Shown: positions 51,711 to 60,808 of the stretch, in pieces | Position numbering within the stretch: position 1 is the stretch's first letter | Layout of the letters: each line of letters starts with the position of its first letter | DNA from: Bugula neritina | Lineage: Eukaryota; Bryozoa; Gymnolaemata; Cheilostomatida; Bugulidae | Direction: 5' to 3' | Length of the DNA: 64,000 nucleotides | NCBI GenBank assembly: GCA_964035545.1 | Contig: OZ037767.1 | Location: 22,013,628-22,077,627 of the forward strand | Position numbers and translations under genes: made by a program | The notes under the pieces: generated by a model | Database searches by the model: none | The model's input: only the letters and a program-made list of their open reading frames with translations | Told to the model about the DNA's origin: nothing

Positions 51711-53357
51711 CCTTATTCTATAATAAAATGTTAATAAACACTCTTTAGTCACCAAGGTTTTGTTTTCAAGCATGTTGGGGTTATTTTTCAAATTATAGTG
51801 AAGGAAGGTATAAAAATTCAATTAGCTATGCATAATGCACCGATGATATAAGAAATATCAAAATGCAGATTACAATTTCTCAGCATATAATATTATTTTA
51901 TTTACCAATTTTAATTTTAATTTGTTTGAAAACCTCCTGCTTAAGCAAATTACTTTTAAATTGTATAATTTTTATTTTGTGTATCATTTTTTAAATAGTT
52001 TGATTAAATTTTTTTTACACAAAAATGTAAAGTTTCAGACGTGCAGTTATATGCTTTAAGTTTTAAATGAAACAGTTCTCTATTCTAGCACTATAAAAAT
52101 TGTATTTCTATTACCAGCATTACCAGTTCCATGCAGGTATAGACATATTTGCAATTGTAATCTATGCCACCTAGAGATTGCTTACGTTATTTGAAAATTT
52201 TGGTGGCAGAAATATAATTTTTGTAGCAGATAAAAAACATAAGACACACAATTGCAGCCAATGATGTTAATTTAAAGACTTGTTTTGCAGCTATATAATT
52301 GCATTGCTTTGTTGTGATAAATTGGGCTCATTAATATTTAGTTTTTTTTCAAAAATTAGCTTTTATTAAAATTATTACAAAATATATCAGTACTATTTTT
52401 ACAATTTTAGTTGGTTTATAAAATGATGTTTTTACCATTTTGAAATATATTAATTATGTAGTGAAAACTGAATAGATTATTATTCATATAGAAATTATAA
52501 CAGACAGAAAATAATGTAGGGTACAGTTTTATAGTTACAGAGTGTCATATTATTAAAGTTTGAATTAAACTTTAAGTAAAAGAGCCTTTTTCCTTTGTGT
52601 GCTTCATTGGCAGATCTATTAGCAAAGTTTTAATTATATAAGGTACTGTGAAAGCAGCAAAGTAACTAATACAAGGTTTACCAAATTTGAGGTAAGTCTT
52701 TAGGCTACACATAGCCTATATATTTAAAACTTGTTTGCACAATGCCCCTTGATGATATTTGATAAACTTATCAACTCACCTGTTTCAGTCTGCTCTGCAA
52801 GCAAAGTATCAGATATACTAAATATGCATTTAGAGACTAATAATTTCCAGGTAATTGTACATATAGCTAATTGATGTGATTGAACCAATATTAGGTGCTC
52901 TATTACATTTATATCAAATCCTAAGTATCAGATTAAAGACTTAAAAATGAGAGATAGTTATGCATGTAACTACAGCATTAGGCATTTATAGAACAAGTGG
53001 ATTATTTAAACATGATTGAAATAATTACTGTGCTTGACTGCAGCTACAGGTAGCACCTGCTTTAAAGTGACACCCTGCTCTATGATGACAGTCATGTAGC
53101 TCAACCAAACTATCGGAGCACCTGTTGCAACACTTCAACTGTTAAGCTATTTATCACAGCTTTAATCCTATATTACCCAGTGCTGGTTACATAAAGGTAT
53201 AGTATTTGATGTTAAAACGAAGTTAATCCAATTAGTTTACAGCACTGCAACTTTTTCGTTGCAATAGTCTAAGCTAAAACACTCAGTAACACAATAAATA
53301 AAAGACCAAAATTGAAACTGTAAACATGATGATTTATTGTATTTATTATGTTAATAT
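51711..53357. other. AT-rich spacer between the secreted protein gene and the gypsy element
   Basis: It should contain the secreted protein's promoter at the left. No open frame or repeat was seen. The last four bases before the LTR (ATAT, 53354-53357) are duplicated on the far side of the element. Confidence 0.55.
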
Positions 53358-53662
53358 TGTTATAGTTTTCAGATTTAGGGTTGATGTGTCACCAAGAGAG
53401 TCTATTTAACACTAGAGAAACTTCACCAGTTAAGTCGAGTAGATATCGTTATATTTAATACAAGAATACATAATAAAAATCCAATGTACAACAGTAATGA
53501 TACGCACGTCTATTTAGTTTACAGCACTATCCTCAACTGAGCTAGTAGCGCGAAGCGGCTACTGTTACTTATCAAACAGCTTAGCTAATTGGCTAATACA
53601 TTGTTCCGGGTCAATACGCAACCTTGCGTATTGTGTTGCTGGTAGCTCCACGAGCCACCACA
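53358..53662 (-). repeat. Gypsy 3' LTR (left copy)
   Basis: 305 bp, identical to the right copy except one G/A difference at about 53563. It contains a perfect inverted repeat, CAATACGCAA/TTGCGTATTG, at 53612-53633. Confidence 0.96.
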
Positions 53663-53673
53663 CTGCCCCCTCC
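53663..53673 (-). other. Polypurine tract of the gypsy element
   Basis: On the minus strand GGAGGGGGCAG abuts the TG that opens the 3' LTR. This is the usual place and composition of the plus-strand primer of LTR retrotransposons. Confidence 0.8.
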
Positions 53674-53935
53674 AGCAGAAAGCCCACTTTCTGATAAAAT
53701 AAGATTCACATAAAAAAAACGTATACTTCGTTGTGGGGGGTAAGAGAACAGTATAAAAGTATATACAAAAAAAAAAAACAACAACTGGTAAAAAATATAC
53801 AGGTATATATAACGTGCACTAAGTAATAAGCAAGAGAAGATCCTATCTACATGTAGAGTACAGGCCACCATTACGGTAGGGAATGCCACAGAGAGGTAGG
53901 GGAATGAGTAGTAGGGAGTAGTAGGTAGACTCGAG

Positions 53936-55009
53936 TTAACTGCGGGCCGCACGCTTCATGCGTTTAATAGACTCCTGTAAGTATTTGAGTTCACTGGATG
54001 CTGCCTGTACCCGTGGGGCCAGCCTGTACACTTCTTGCTCCAAGTCATGCGCCCTAGCTTCTACCTCACGTAGGTTACGGGCCCAGGGGGACGAGCGAGA
54101 GGAAGTTGGCTGCCTGTGTCTTTTCCGCTCTGAGGATGGAAGGGGAGGAGGGAGTGTATACGCATTTGTGTCTACTCTCTGTAGTACGACACGAGGAAAG
54201 GTATGCGGCATGCGTATAGGACTGTGAGGTGGAGAGTTAGTAGACTGTGTAGGTTTATCTGCGGCTTTAGAGATGATGGGTCGCGGGGAAGGGAAGCCTT
54301 GCTCCAGGCGAGATAGCCGAGCTGAGTCAGTGATGAGTGGTTTGATGGCGTTGAGAAAGGCAGGATAGGATGATTCGTCTACTTCATAGACATGCCCTTG
54401 ATAACACTGCATAGTACGTTGGTGCCGCAACAGGTAATCACGATTGTAGCTATATTCTCCGCAAGGGCAGAAAGTGGTGATGTAGTGTTGCGGCAAGTGT
54501 ACTTTTAGTCTGCGGTGGGTCGTGAATCGCTGCTGGCAGAGGTTGCATTCACGATTACCCTCACCTCCTTGATGGGTCCTGATCTCTCTCTCTGTGGCAG
54601 GGGTAATCCAGTTGGAGGTTGCTTCCAACTGGGGTGGCAGTTTCCTGGTGGTAGAAGTTGTTGGGGCCGGCTCTGAGTCCCACGCCATCTCTAGAGAAGG
54701 CATGCCCGGAGAGACGGGCACGAGTGTGTCTACAAAAGTAGAATTAGTGTTAGATCGCGGTGGATCTTTACAACCTAATTCTAGTGACTGTCGACCGTTG
54801 CTAGCCTGAGAGTCACTGCTTTTGGAATGCACTCGAGGAACTGATGAATCATGTGTGGACTGACCAAGAACAGTGTCTAGCTCCAGGTCTAACAGACCAT
54901 CGGCCATTACAGTGTCTTCATCGTCATTCACATGAAACGTGGTTCCCAGTAATTCTGATTCAATCTGCTGAATTAGTTCAGAATCTACTGGCATCGAGCC
55001 CGTTTCCAT
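53936..55009 (-). CDS. Gypsy ORF3: zinc-finger and coiled-coil accessory protein
   Basis: 357 residues starting at the ATG at 55009, 17 nt after the pol stop and in another frame. The N-terminal 140 residues are acidic and Ser/Thr-rich. A canonical C2H2 finger follows (Cys155, Cys158, His171, His175, with the usual Phe and Leu between), then a second, altered finger with spacing C-x-C-x12-H-x5-C (Cys181, Cys183, His196, Cys202). A Pro/Ser-rich linker leads to a heptad-like C-terminal helix (about 315-350, beginning LREVEARAHDLEQEV) and a basic end. There is no signal peptide or membrane segment, so it is not an envelope. It occupies the usual env position. I infer a nucleic-acid-binding role, possibly replacing the nucleocapsid knuckle that Gag lacks. 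Expression could be by re-initiation or splicing; neither is proven. Confidence 0.85.
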   Translation of the reverse strand: METGSMPVDSELIQQIESELLGTTFHVNDDEDTVMADGLLDLELDTVLGQSTHDSSVPRVHSKSSDSQASNGRQSLELGCKDPPRSNTNSTFVDTLVPVSPGMPSLEMAWDSEPAPTTSTTRKLPPQLEATSNWITPATEREIRTHQGGEGNRECNLCQQRFTTHRRLKVHLPQHYITTFCPCGEYSYNRDYLLRHQRTMQCYQGHVYEVDESSYPAFLNAIKPLITDSARLSRLEQGFPSPRPIISKAADKPTQSTNSPPHSPIRMPHTFPRVVLQRVDTNAYTLPPPLPSSERKRHRQPTSSRSSPWARNLREVEARAHDLEQEVYRLAPRVQAASSELKYLQESIKRMKRAARS

Positions 55010-55026
55010 GAATAGGAATACAAGAC

Positions 55027-58000
55027 TTATACTGGCTTACCTGGGAACTCGGTATTAATGTCCATACTCAACGTTCTTGGTAAGGTTGGAGCTGGTTGTG
55101 AGATACGTCTGCCTTTGGCGATGTCAGCATAAGAAAAGGCTGAGCATCGTTTCTGAGGCACGAGGTCGGAACTATTTGCTTTACGCGCATTAATTCCTCC
55201 CACTATTCCGCCCTCGCAAAAGTTGATATTTGCGTGGGGTTCACAACTCCAACATTTTATCGTACGGTTTTCCCCTAGACTTTCATGTGCGCCGCTTCTA
55301 ATGCAGTCACATATGAAGTCTTTCAAATACGGTGGGGGCTTCCTCGTACGCTGTCCCCTCTCTAGGGGGGGTGACACACTTGTCGGTTCGTTAGTAGGGG
55401 CCTCTAATGGCGTCTCTACTTCACCGTTAGTGGTCACCTCTTCTTGTTCTCCGGATGGAGCCCCTCCCTCCGTGGGGGTTTGCACTTCCGGAACCGGCTC
55501 GGTTTCTGGAAGTGATGGAATTAGACTTGGCGGTGGCGGACACGCTTCTGTTGACAAAAGCTGCCGCTCCTCTCTCACCAAGTTTTCCTCCCGCGGTATG
55601 ACCACTTCGTATTCAGGTCCATGCCGCCGTCGCCCGCGCGTCGTTGTCTGCCTCCTGGGCTCTAACAATGGGGGGGCTTCTCCCACTCCGTCAGGGCTAG
55701 CCCAATACGGTTTCAAGCGAGACTCATTCTGGATAGACACCTGTCCTGAGCGCTCAATCTTGTACGTATGATTGGGCATAGCCTCGACGACCACGTAGGG
55801 GCCTACGAACTTAGGCTTCAGCTTATCAGCCTGTCCGCGGCGCCTACGGTAATTGACCATCCACACCTTATCTCCTCTTTGATAGAGGGGTGGTTCATCG
55901 GAATCTTCGTGCCGCACCTTCCACTGCTGTTGACGCAGTATCTCGTGTGCGGCCTTCATCCGTTCCACTAGTTCACTGGCATACTCATGGACTGAGTTAT
56001 CCTGCTCTGGAACGTGATAGGTGAGATGGTCAGGGACACGAGTCTCTCTCCCGAGCATCAAGAGGTTTGGGGTCTCACCAGTACTGGTGTGTGGGGTGCT
56101 ACGGTATGCACGCATGACTTGCGGCAACACCGTATCCCATTCCTCTTGACCTCGTCCAAGGAGGAGACTCCGGAGCGCATCACCTAGCATCCGGTTGTTG
56201 CGCTCCACCACCCCGTTACCTTGAGGGTGGTAGGGGGTGGTCCTGCTCTGATTTACTCCCCAGAGGTGGCAAAGGTCGCTCATCAGTTGAGACTGGAATT
56301 GAGCGCCTTGATCAGAGTGTATCTGTTCGGGAAGCCCAAAATAACAGAATACATGTTGGTCTAGTGCCCTGGCCACTGTTGGGGCTGATGCATCTGGGAT
56401 AGCCAGAGCATCCGCCCACCTAGTAAAGTGGTCGGTTAGTACTAGGATCCAATTATTGCCTCTGGGGGTCAGGGGCATGGGTCCGACCAGGTCTACAGCG
56501 ACCACTTGCCAGGGCCTACCAGCATATAGCCTCCGCCGTCCTGCTTCACCAGGGGGGCGGCTATGCTTACTGGCCTGGCAGATCTCACACTGTTTGACTC
56601 TGAGCCGGACGTCACGCTCCATCTGCGGCCAATACCACCGGAGTCGTAATTTGGATATCACTCGCTTGACCCCTGCGTGAGCCTGCTTGTGAGTATCCCA
56701 AATCAACTCACGGCGGATGGCTGTGGGGCAGACTACCCTCTTCCTTTCCGGGTGTCTGCCGCTGGCAGCTAGAGAGATGGTTAGCAACCCATCCTGCCCG
56801 ATCCGCAGCGAGTCCCAACGCTGACAGTATAGCCGGAACTCGGCGCATCCCTGTCGTATGCGTTCCTCGCTGGGTCGTCGCCCTTCCCTTTTGGCCCGGT
56901 AGATGTCTGCCACGACTCCCGGCAGCTCTTCTTGGAGCTTCTTCAGCTCTCGAACATTACCGGCCAGTACAGGGTTGGCGCGGAGGTTTTGTACATCCTT
57001 CGGGGACTCATCAACTCTTTGCCTGAGTTGACCTTGATCCCAGTCAAACGGTGCTCCGTGATGAGCCAGCGTCTCCAACTCGCATCGTGGGGGACCTCCA
57101 TCCCTCCTCTCGATGTTGAGACACTGTTTGCAACCTCCGTCAGGTCGGCGACTCAACCCATCTGCATTGCTGTGTCTCTTGCCCGGTCGGTGTTCGATCC
57201 GGTACGAGAACTCAGCTAGGATTTCGAGCCACCGGGCGACCTGACTGGAGGGCTCTGCTCTCCTGCACAACCAGATCAGCGAGGCATGATCCGTACGCAG
57301 CCGGAACTTCCTGCCATATAGGTATGGTCTGAAGTGCTTCACTGACTTGATTACTGCCAGCAGCTCCTTGCGGGTAGTGCAGTAATTTCGTTCAGCGGGA
57401 GAGAGAGACTTGCTGTAGTAGGCTACTACTACTTCTCGGCCTTCCTGCACTTGCGACAGCACAGCGCCAACATTCTGGTCACTGGCGTCTGTGTCTAGGA
57501 TGTACTCCAGAGTGGGGTCTGGGTAGGCCAAGATGGGCGCCGTTAGGAGGCAGCCCTTGAGGCGGTCGAACGCTTCTTGTTCGACTGGAGTCCACTGCCA
57601 CGTCACTCCCTTTCCGGTAAGCCGGTTTAACGGCTGGGCTATGCCCGCAAAGTTTGGTATGTATTGCCTGTAATACCCTACCAGCCCCAAGAAAGCCCGG
57701 AGTCCGGTCAAGTCTTGGGGGGTGACCCAGTCTTCTACTGCCCGTACCTTTTCGGGATCCGTTGCCACGCCGTTTCGACCGACAACGTGCCCCAGGTACT
57801 TGACCTCCGGCTGCAATAGAGCGCACTTGGAAGGTTTGAGCTTAAGACCGGCACCTCGGAGTCTCTCGAAAACCTCCTGCAGACGACTGACATGTGTCTC
57901 GAAGTCTGGAGAGATTACGATGACATCATCGAGGTAGACCAGCAGTGTCTTCCAATGGAGTCCGCTAAGGACTTGTTCCATCAGCCTCTGGAAGGTGGCT

Positions 58001-59430
58001 GGGGCGGAGGTTAACCCGAAGGGCAGCACCTTCCACTTCCACAAACCGTCCCGTGTGATAAACGCCGCTTTCTCCTGGGCGTCGGGACTCAGAGGAACCT
58101 GCCAATAGCCGCTTAGCAAGTCTAACGTACTGAAGTACTTGCTGCCGGCTAGGGCGTCCAATGACTCGTCAATACGAGGTAGAGGGTAGGCGTCCTGTAT
58201 GGTTACGCTATTGAGTTTGCGGTAGTCCACACAGAACCGCCAACTGCCGTCTTTCTTCCGGACCAGTACGACTGGCGAGCTCCACGCACTATGGGCGGGC
58301 TCTATCAGTCCCCGGTCCAGAAGATCCCGTACTTGTCGGCTAACCTCCTTCTCTTTCTCCGGCCCCAGCCTGCGCGTGGGCTGCCGGACAGGGACTGTCC
58401 CTGCAGTCAGCGGTATTTCGTGTCTGACAATTCCAGTCAGTCCCACGTCATTCTCCCCGCTGCTGAACACATCACCGTAGTCGCGTAGTAACTTGGCCAT
58501 AGCTTGGCGTTCTCTGTTACTTGCGCAGCCGCCACTGGCTGTTTCGTATAACTCCCGGAGATGTGTCGGGACTGCCCCTCGTCCCTGAATAGGGTGTCGA
58601 GGGGGTGCCTCCGTCGCGTCACCCAGCGACGGGCCCACGTCCTCTTCCTGGACGGAATGGAACCGGCCCAGCATTGACCCAGCTGGGAGCTCAATGGACT
58701 CGGTAAAGGGGTTGACGCACTGCACTAAGACCTCCCCTCGCTCAGTTAGTCGGTTTAAACTACTGGCGAGTTGGATCTTTTCGTGCGCGCTTTCAACGAC
58801 CCCGAGCCTGGCTATCCGGTTGCTGTTCACTCGGCAGTGGATAGTAGCTCTGGAGCGTCCGGGTACGGTGCAGTTCCGAACTACCTGAACACCGCCCACC
58901 AGAGGACGCCCAAACTTATCCACACAGGCGAGTTCTCGCCCGCCCATCAGCACCACCGACTTACTAAAATCTATTCGGCACTGGTGTTGCTTCAAGAAGG
59001 GCATGCCGAGGATAGCATCTTCCTCCAGTTGACCTATGATAAAGGTCTCCTGTACAGCCTGATCTCGAACACGCCCAGGGAGCTCGATAATACCATAAAA
59101 GGGGATACATGACCCGTCTGCCAGGGTGCCATGTTCTCCAGTATACGGTCGTACTCTATCCCTGTCCCGGCGGGGCAGTGCCTCAAAGACTCTACGGCTG
59201 AGAAGGTTGGTAGTACAACCGGAGTCGAGCAGGAAAGTGACGGCGTTGCCGGCCACCTTTCCGGGTAGGAAATAGCTCTCTCCATGTGGTTGTACTTTCA
59301 CCCCCCCCCCCGCATGTGCTGTCCTGGTTTGACAGGACGGCGGGGGTTCCACCCGTGGTTTACGGGGCTTCCGGCGGCGAGGTTGGTGCCGGCGGGGTTT
59401 GGGCCTCTCCACTGGGCCTTCTGGCTCCAT
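55027..59430 (-). CDS. pol: Gypsy Pol polyprotein (protease, RT, RNase H, integrase)
   Basis: 1467 residues from the first ATG, but the frame is open 73 codons further up to the gag frameshift site at 59649, so the ATG is probably internal. Order: aspartic protease with LLDSGCTTN (Asp69); reverse transcriptase about 370-550 with FCVDYRKLN, LPFGLTSAPATFQ and YLDD at 499-502; RNase H about 640-765 with DTDAS and RTDHASL; integrase with an HHCC zinc site (His914, His918, Cys948, Cys951), a DD35E core (Asp980, Asp1040, Glu1076) and a GPY/F motif near 1210. After that comes an unusual extension of about 220 residues: Pro/Glu-rich, then Cys-rich (CDC, CWSC). All catalytic residues are present, so I judge it functional. 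Confidence 0.96.
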   Translation of the reverse strand: MEPEGPVERPKPRRHQPRRRKPRKPRVEPPPSCQTRTAHAGGGVKVQPHGESYFLPGKVAGNAVTFLLDSGCTTNLLSRRVFEALPRRDRDRVRPYTGEHGTLADGSCIPFYGIIELPGRVRDQAVQETFIIGQLEEDAILGMPFLKQHQCRIDFSKSVVLMGGRELACVDKFGRPLVGGVQVVRNCTVPGRSRATIHCRVNSNRIARLGVVESAHEKIQLASSLNRLTERGEVLVQCVNPFTESIELPAGSMLGRFHSVQEEDVGPSLGDATEAPPRHPIQGRGAVPTHLRELYETASGGCASNRERQAMAKLLRDYGDVFSSGENDVGLTGIVRHEIPLTAGTVPVRQPTRRLGPEKEKEVSRQVRDLLDRGLIEPAHSAWSSPVVLVRKKDGSWRFCVDYRKLNSVTIQDAYPLPRIDESLDALAGSKYFSTLDLLSGYWQVPLSPDAQEKAAFITRDGLWKWKVLPFGLTSAPATFQRLMEQVLSGLHWKTLLVYLDDVIVISPDFETHVSRLQEVFERLRGAGLKLKPSKCALLQPEVKYLGHVVGRNGVATDPEKVRAVEDWVTPQDLTGLRAFLGLVGYYRQYIPNFAGIAQPLNRLTGKGVTWQWTPVEQEAFDRLKGCLLTAPILAYPDPTLEYILDTDASDQNVGAVLSQVQEGREVVVAYYSKSLSPAERNYCTTRKELLAVIKSVKHFRPYLYGRKFRLRTDHASLIWLCRRAEPSSQVARWLEILAEFSYRIEHRPGKRHSNADGLSRRPDGGCKQCLNIERRDGGPPRCELETLAHHGAPFDWDQGQLRQRVDESPKDVQNLRANPVLAGNVRELKKLQEELPGVVADIYRAKREGRRPSEERIRQGCAEFRLYCQRWDSLRIGQDGLLTISLAASGRHPERKRVVCPTAIRRELIWDTHKQAHAGVKRVISKLRLRWYWPQMERDVRLRVKQCEICQASKHSRPPGEAGRRRLYAGRPWQVVAVDLVGPMPLTPRGNNWILVLTDHFTRWADALAIPDASAPTVARALDQHVFCYFGLPEQIHSDQGAQFQSQLMSDLCHLWGVNQSRTTPYHPQGNGVVERNNRMLGDALRSLLLGRGQEEWDTVLPQVMRAYRSTPHTSTGETPNLLMLGRETRVPDHLTYHVPEQDNSVHEYASELVERMKAAHEILRQQQWKVRHEDSDEPPLYQRGDKVWMVNYRRRRGQADKLKPKFVGPYVVVEAMPNHTYKIERSGQVSIQNESRLKPYWASPDGVGEAPPLLEPRRQTTTRGRRRHGPEYEVVIPREENLVREERQLLSTEACPPPPSLIPSLPETEPVPEVQTPTEGGAPSGEQEEVTTNGEVETPLEAPTNEPTSVSPPLERGQRTRKPPPYLKDFICDCIRSGAHESLGENRTIKCWSCEPHANINFCEGGIVGGINARKANSSDLVPQKRCSAFSYADIAKGRRISQPAPTLPRTLSMDINTEFPGKPV

Positions 59431-59603
59431 TTCAGTGGCGGGCTCCTCCTCCCGAGGTAACCGGTGAAACCGGTTAGCGAGTGGCAGGGAAAAGGTACTG
59501 GGCCGTTGTGCGGGCCTACTAGTCCTGCGTGGTACCTGCCACTCGGGTAGAATGTTCCGCCGGGTCCGTACGGACAGACGACGGCGTGTTCCACCATACT
59601 CCT

Positions 59604-60470
59604 TTAGTTGCGGCCCGCGGGGAGGGAGAGTGTCCGCGGGCCGTGACAGTTTAACGCCCCCTGGTATTGGGGTCGTCCTTTCTGTCCCTGGTCCTGATCA
59701 GTGCTACTCCAGCCTTGCCCCACAGGTGTTGGGGGCATCCGCAAGGCCTGCCCGGGGCCAGCACCGGCCAGAATGGTCACCAATTGTCCCAGCATCTCTA
59801 CCATACGGTCCACTTCGGCTTCCAGCGGGAGGGCTTCGGAGCTTGTCGTAGCCCGAGCAGCGCTGACTCCAACTACTGGTGGGTTCCGTTGTGCTCGATG
59901 CATTTGGGTAGCCAACAGGTAAGCTTCTCCAGCCTTCAGGGCATCCTCTATTCTGGTTATCCCTTTAGCTCGTAGGTGATGGTCTAGGCCCAGGTCGTTT
60001 AGGGACTGGACAAAGGCGTCATAGGTGTAACGCTCTTGGTGTTGTGCTGGCAGATCGCTATATGCAATCTGCGCCAGCTTCTTTACCGTCGCGGCATGTT
60101 CTTGTAGCGAGGTCCGCGGGGTGCGGCACAATCTCTCCAGCTTGGTCCTGGCGTCTATGACGGAGGTGCCAAAACGGGCCCGCAGCGCAGCCAGTATGCC
60201 GTCTACGTCCGTTCCCACTCCGTACGGCTTGGCTTGCTCCGTCACCGCCCTCCGCAATTTGATAAGGGCCACTCTATGCGGCCATTGAGCAACTTCCATT
60301 ACCTCTCTAAATTCTTGTATAAATTGTTCGACATCTTCCGACCCAGTAAAGGTGGGAGCTTTCAAGCAATGTCTATAAGCTTCTTCTCCTTCACGATTCA
60401 CAGGATTAACAGCATTTCTACGCTCACCTTCTACTGGGGGTGGTTGCATTCTAGCATGTTCAGTCTCCAT
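59604..60470 (-). CDS. gag: Gypsy Gag protein
   Basis: 288 residues from the ATG at 60470. Residues about 30-190 have the helical capsid-like character of Ty3/gypsy Gag (KAPTFTGSEDVEQFIQEF near the start, LKAGEAYLLATQ near the end). The C-terminal third is Pro/Gln/Gly-rich. No CCHC knuckle is present, either here or in the shifted frame; the only Cys-His pair is LNCHGP just after the slip site. The frame ends at 59604. Ribosomes that slip back one base at 59649-59655 instead enter pol. It should assemble the cytoplasmic particle. Confidence 0.9.
   Translation of the reverse strand: METEHARMQPPPVEGERRNAVNPVNREGEEAYRHCLKAPTFTGSEDVEQFIQEFREVMEVAQWPHRVALIKLRRAVTEQAKPYGVGTDVDGILAALRARFGTSVIDARTKLERLCRTPRTSLQEHAATVKKLAQIAYSDLPAQHQERYTYDAFVQSLNDLGLDHHLRAKGITRIEDALKAGEAYLLATQMHRAQRNPPVVGVSAARATTSSEALPLEAEVDRMVEMLGQLVTILAGAGPGQALRMPPTPVGQGWSSTDQDQGQKGRPQYQGALNCHGPRTLSLPAGRN
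59611..59655 (-). promoter_or_regulatory. -1 ribosomal frameshift signal between gag and pol
   Basis: On the coding strand the slippery heptamer G TTA AAC (59655-59649) sits in the gag frame, with TTA a gag codon. It is followed by a 5-nt spacer (TGTCA, 59648-59644) and a perfect 10-bp stem, CGGCCCGCGG (59643-59634) pairing with CCGCGGGCCG (59620-59611), with a 13-nt loop. The -1 frame is open from the slip site for 73 codons to the pol ATG and on through pol. GUUAAAC is a known slip heptamer in arteriviruses. Loop CTCC could also pair with GGAG downstream as a pseudoknot. Confidence 0.9.
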
Positions 60471-60484
60471 CTTTGATATACACT

Positions 60485-60502
60485 ATCCCACCGCTGCCAC
60501 CA
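60485..60502 (-). other. Primer binding site, tRNA-Leu
   Basis: One base inside the 5' LTR the minus strand reads TGGTGGCAGCGGTGGGAT. Its reverse complement ends in CCGCTGCCACCA, which as I recall is the 3' end of metazoan tRNA-Leu(AAG) plus CCA, an 18-of-18 match. Confidence 0.85.
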
Positions 60503-60503
60503 C

Positions 60504-60808
60504 TGTTATAGTTTTCAGATTTAGGGTTGATGTGTCACCAAGAGAGTCTATTTAACACTAGAGAAACTTCACCAGTTAAGTCGAGTAGATATCGTTATAT
60601 TTAATACAAGAATACATAATAAAAATCCAATGTACAACAGTAATGATACGCACGTCTATTTAGTTTACAGCACTATCCTCAACTGAGCTAGTAGCGCGAA
60701 GCGGCTACTATTACTTATCAAACAGCTTAGCTAATTGGCTAATACATTGTTCCGGGTCAATACGCAACCTTGCGTATTGTGTTGCTGGTAGCTCCACGAG
60801 CCACCACA
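60504..60808 (-). repeat. Gypsy 5' LTR (right copy)
   Basis: 305 bp, TG..CA ends, 304 of 305 identical to the left copy by eye. As the 5' LTR it should carry the promoter and polyadenylation signals. On the coding strand an ATTAAA lies in the middle part; no clear TATA box was identified. Confidence 0.96.

Larger units (their letters stand above)
53358..60808 (-). mobile_element. Complete Ty3/gypsy LTR retrotransposon, 7451 bp
   Basis: The element is transcribed on the minus strand: 5' LTR at 60504-60808, primer site, gag, pol, a third ORF, polypurine tract, 3' LTR at 53358-53662. The LTRs are 305 bp, start TG and end CA, and differ by one base by eye. ATAT flanks both ends (53354-53357 and 60809-60812) as a target duplication. 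The pol order PR-RT-RNaseH-IN and the GPY/F motif place it in Ty3/gypsy. None of the three frames is interrupted, so it may still be autonomous. It is much richer in G+C than the flanking DNA, most of all in pol. There is no chromodomain and no envelope-like protein (no signal peptide or membrane anchor in ORF3). Confidence 0.96.

Noticed and set aside
53936-55009. ORF3 as an envelope gene
   Set aside because: No signal peptide, no membrane anchor and no cleavage site; it has zinc fingers and a coiled coil instead.
55223-55771. 182-codon plus-strand frame inside pol
   Set aside because: It is antisense to the Pol C-terminal region; stop-free antisense frames are expected in G+C-rich coding DNA.
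53958-59851. Other plus- and minus-strand shadow frames across the gypsy element
   Set aside because: They overlap gag, pol or ORF3 in other frames and show no domain. The 59298-59597 minus frame covers the gag-pol junction, but the true continuation is the frame entered by the -1 slip.
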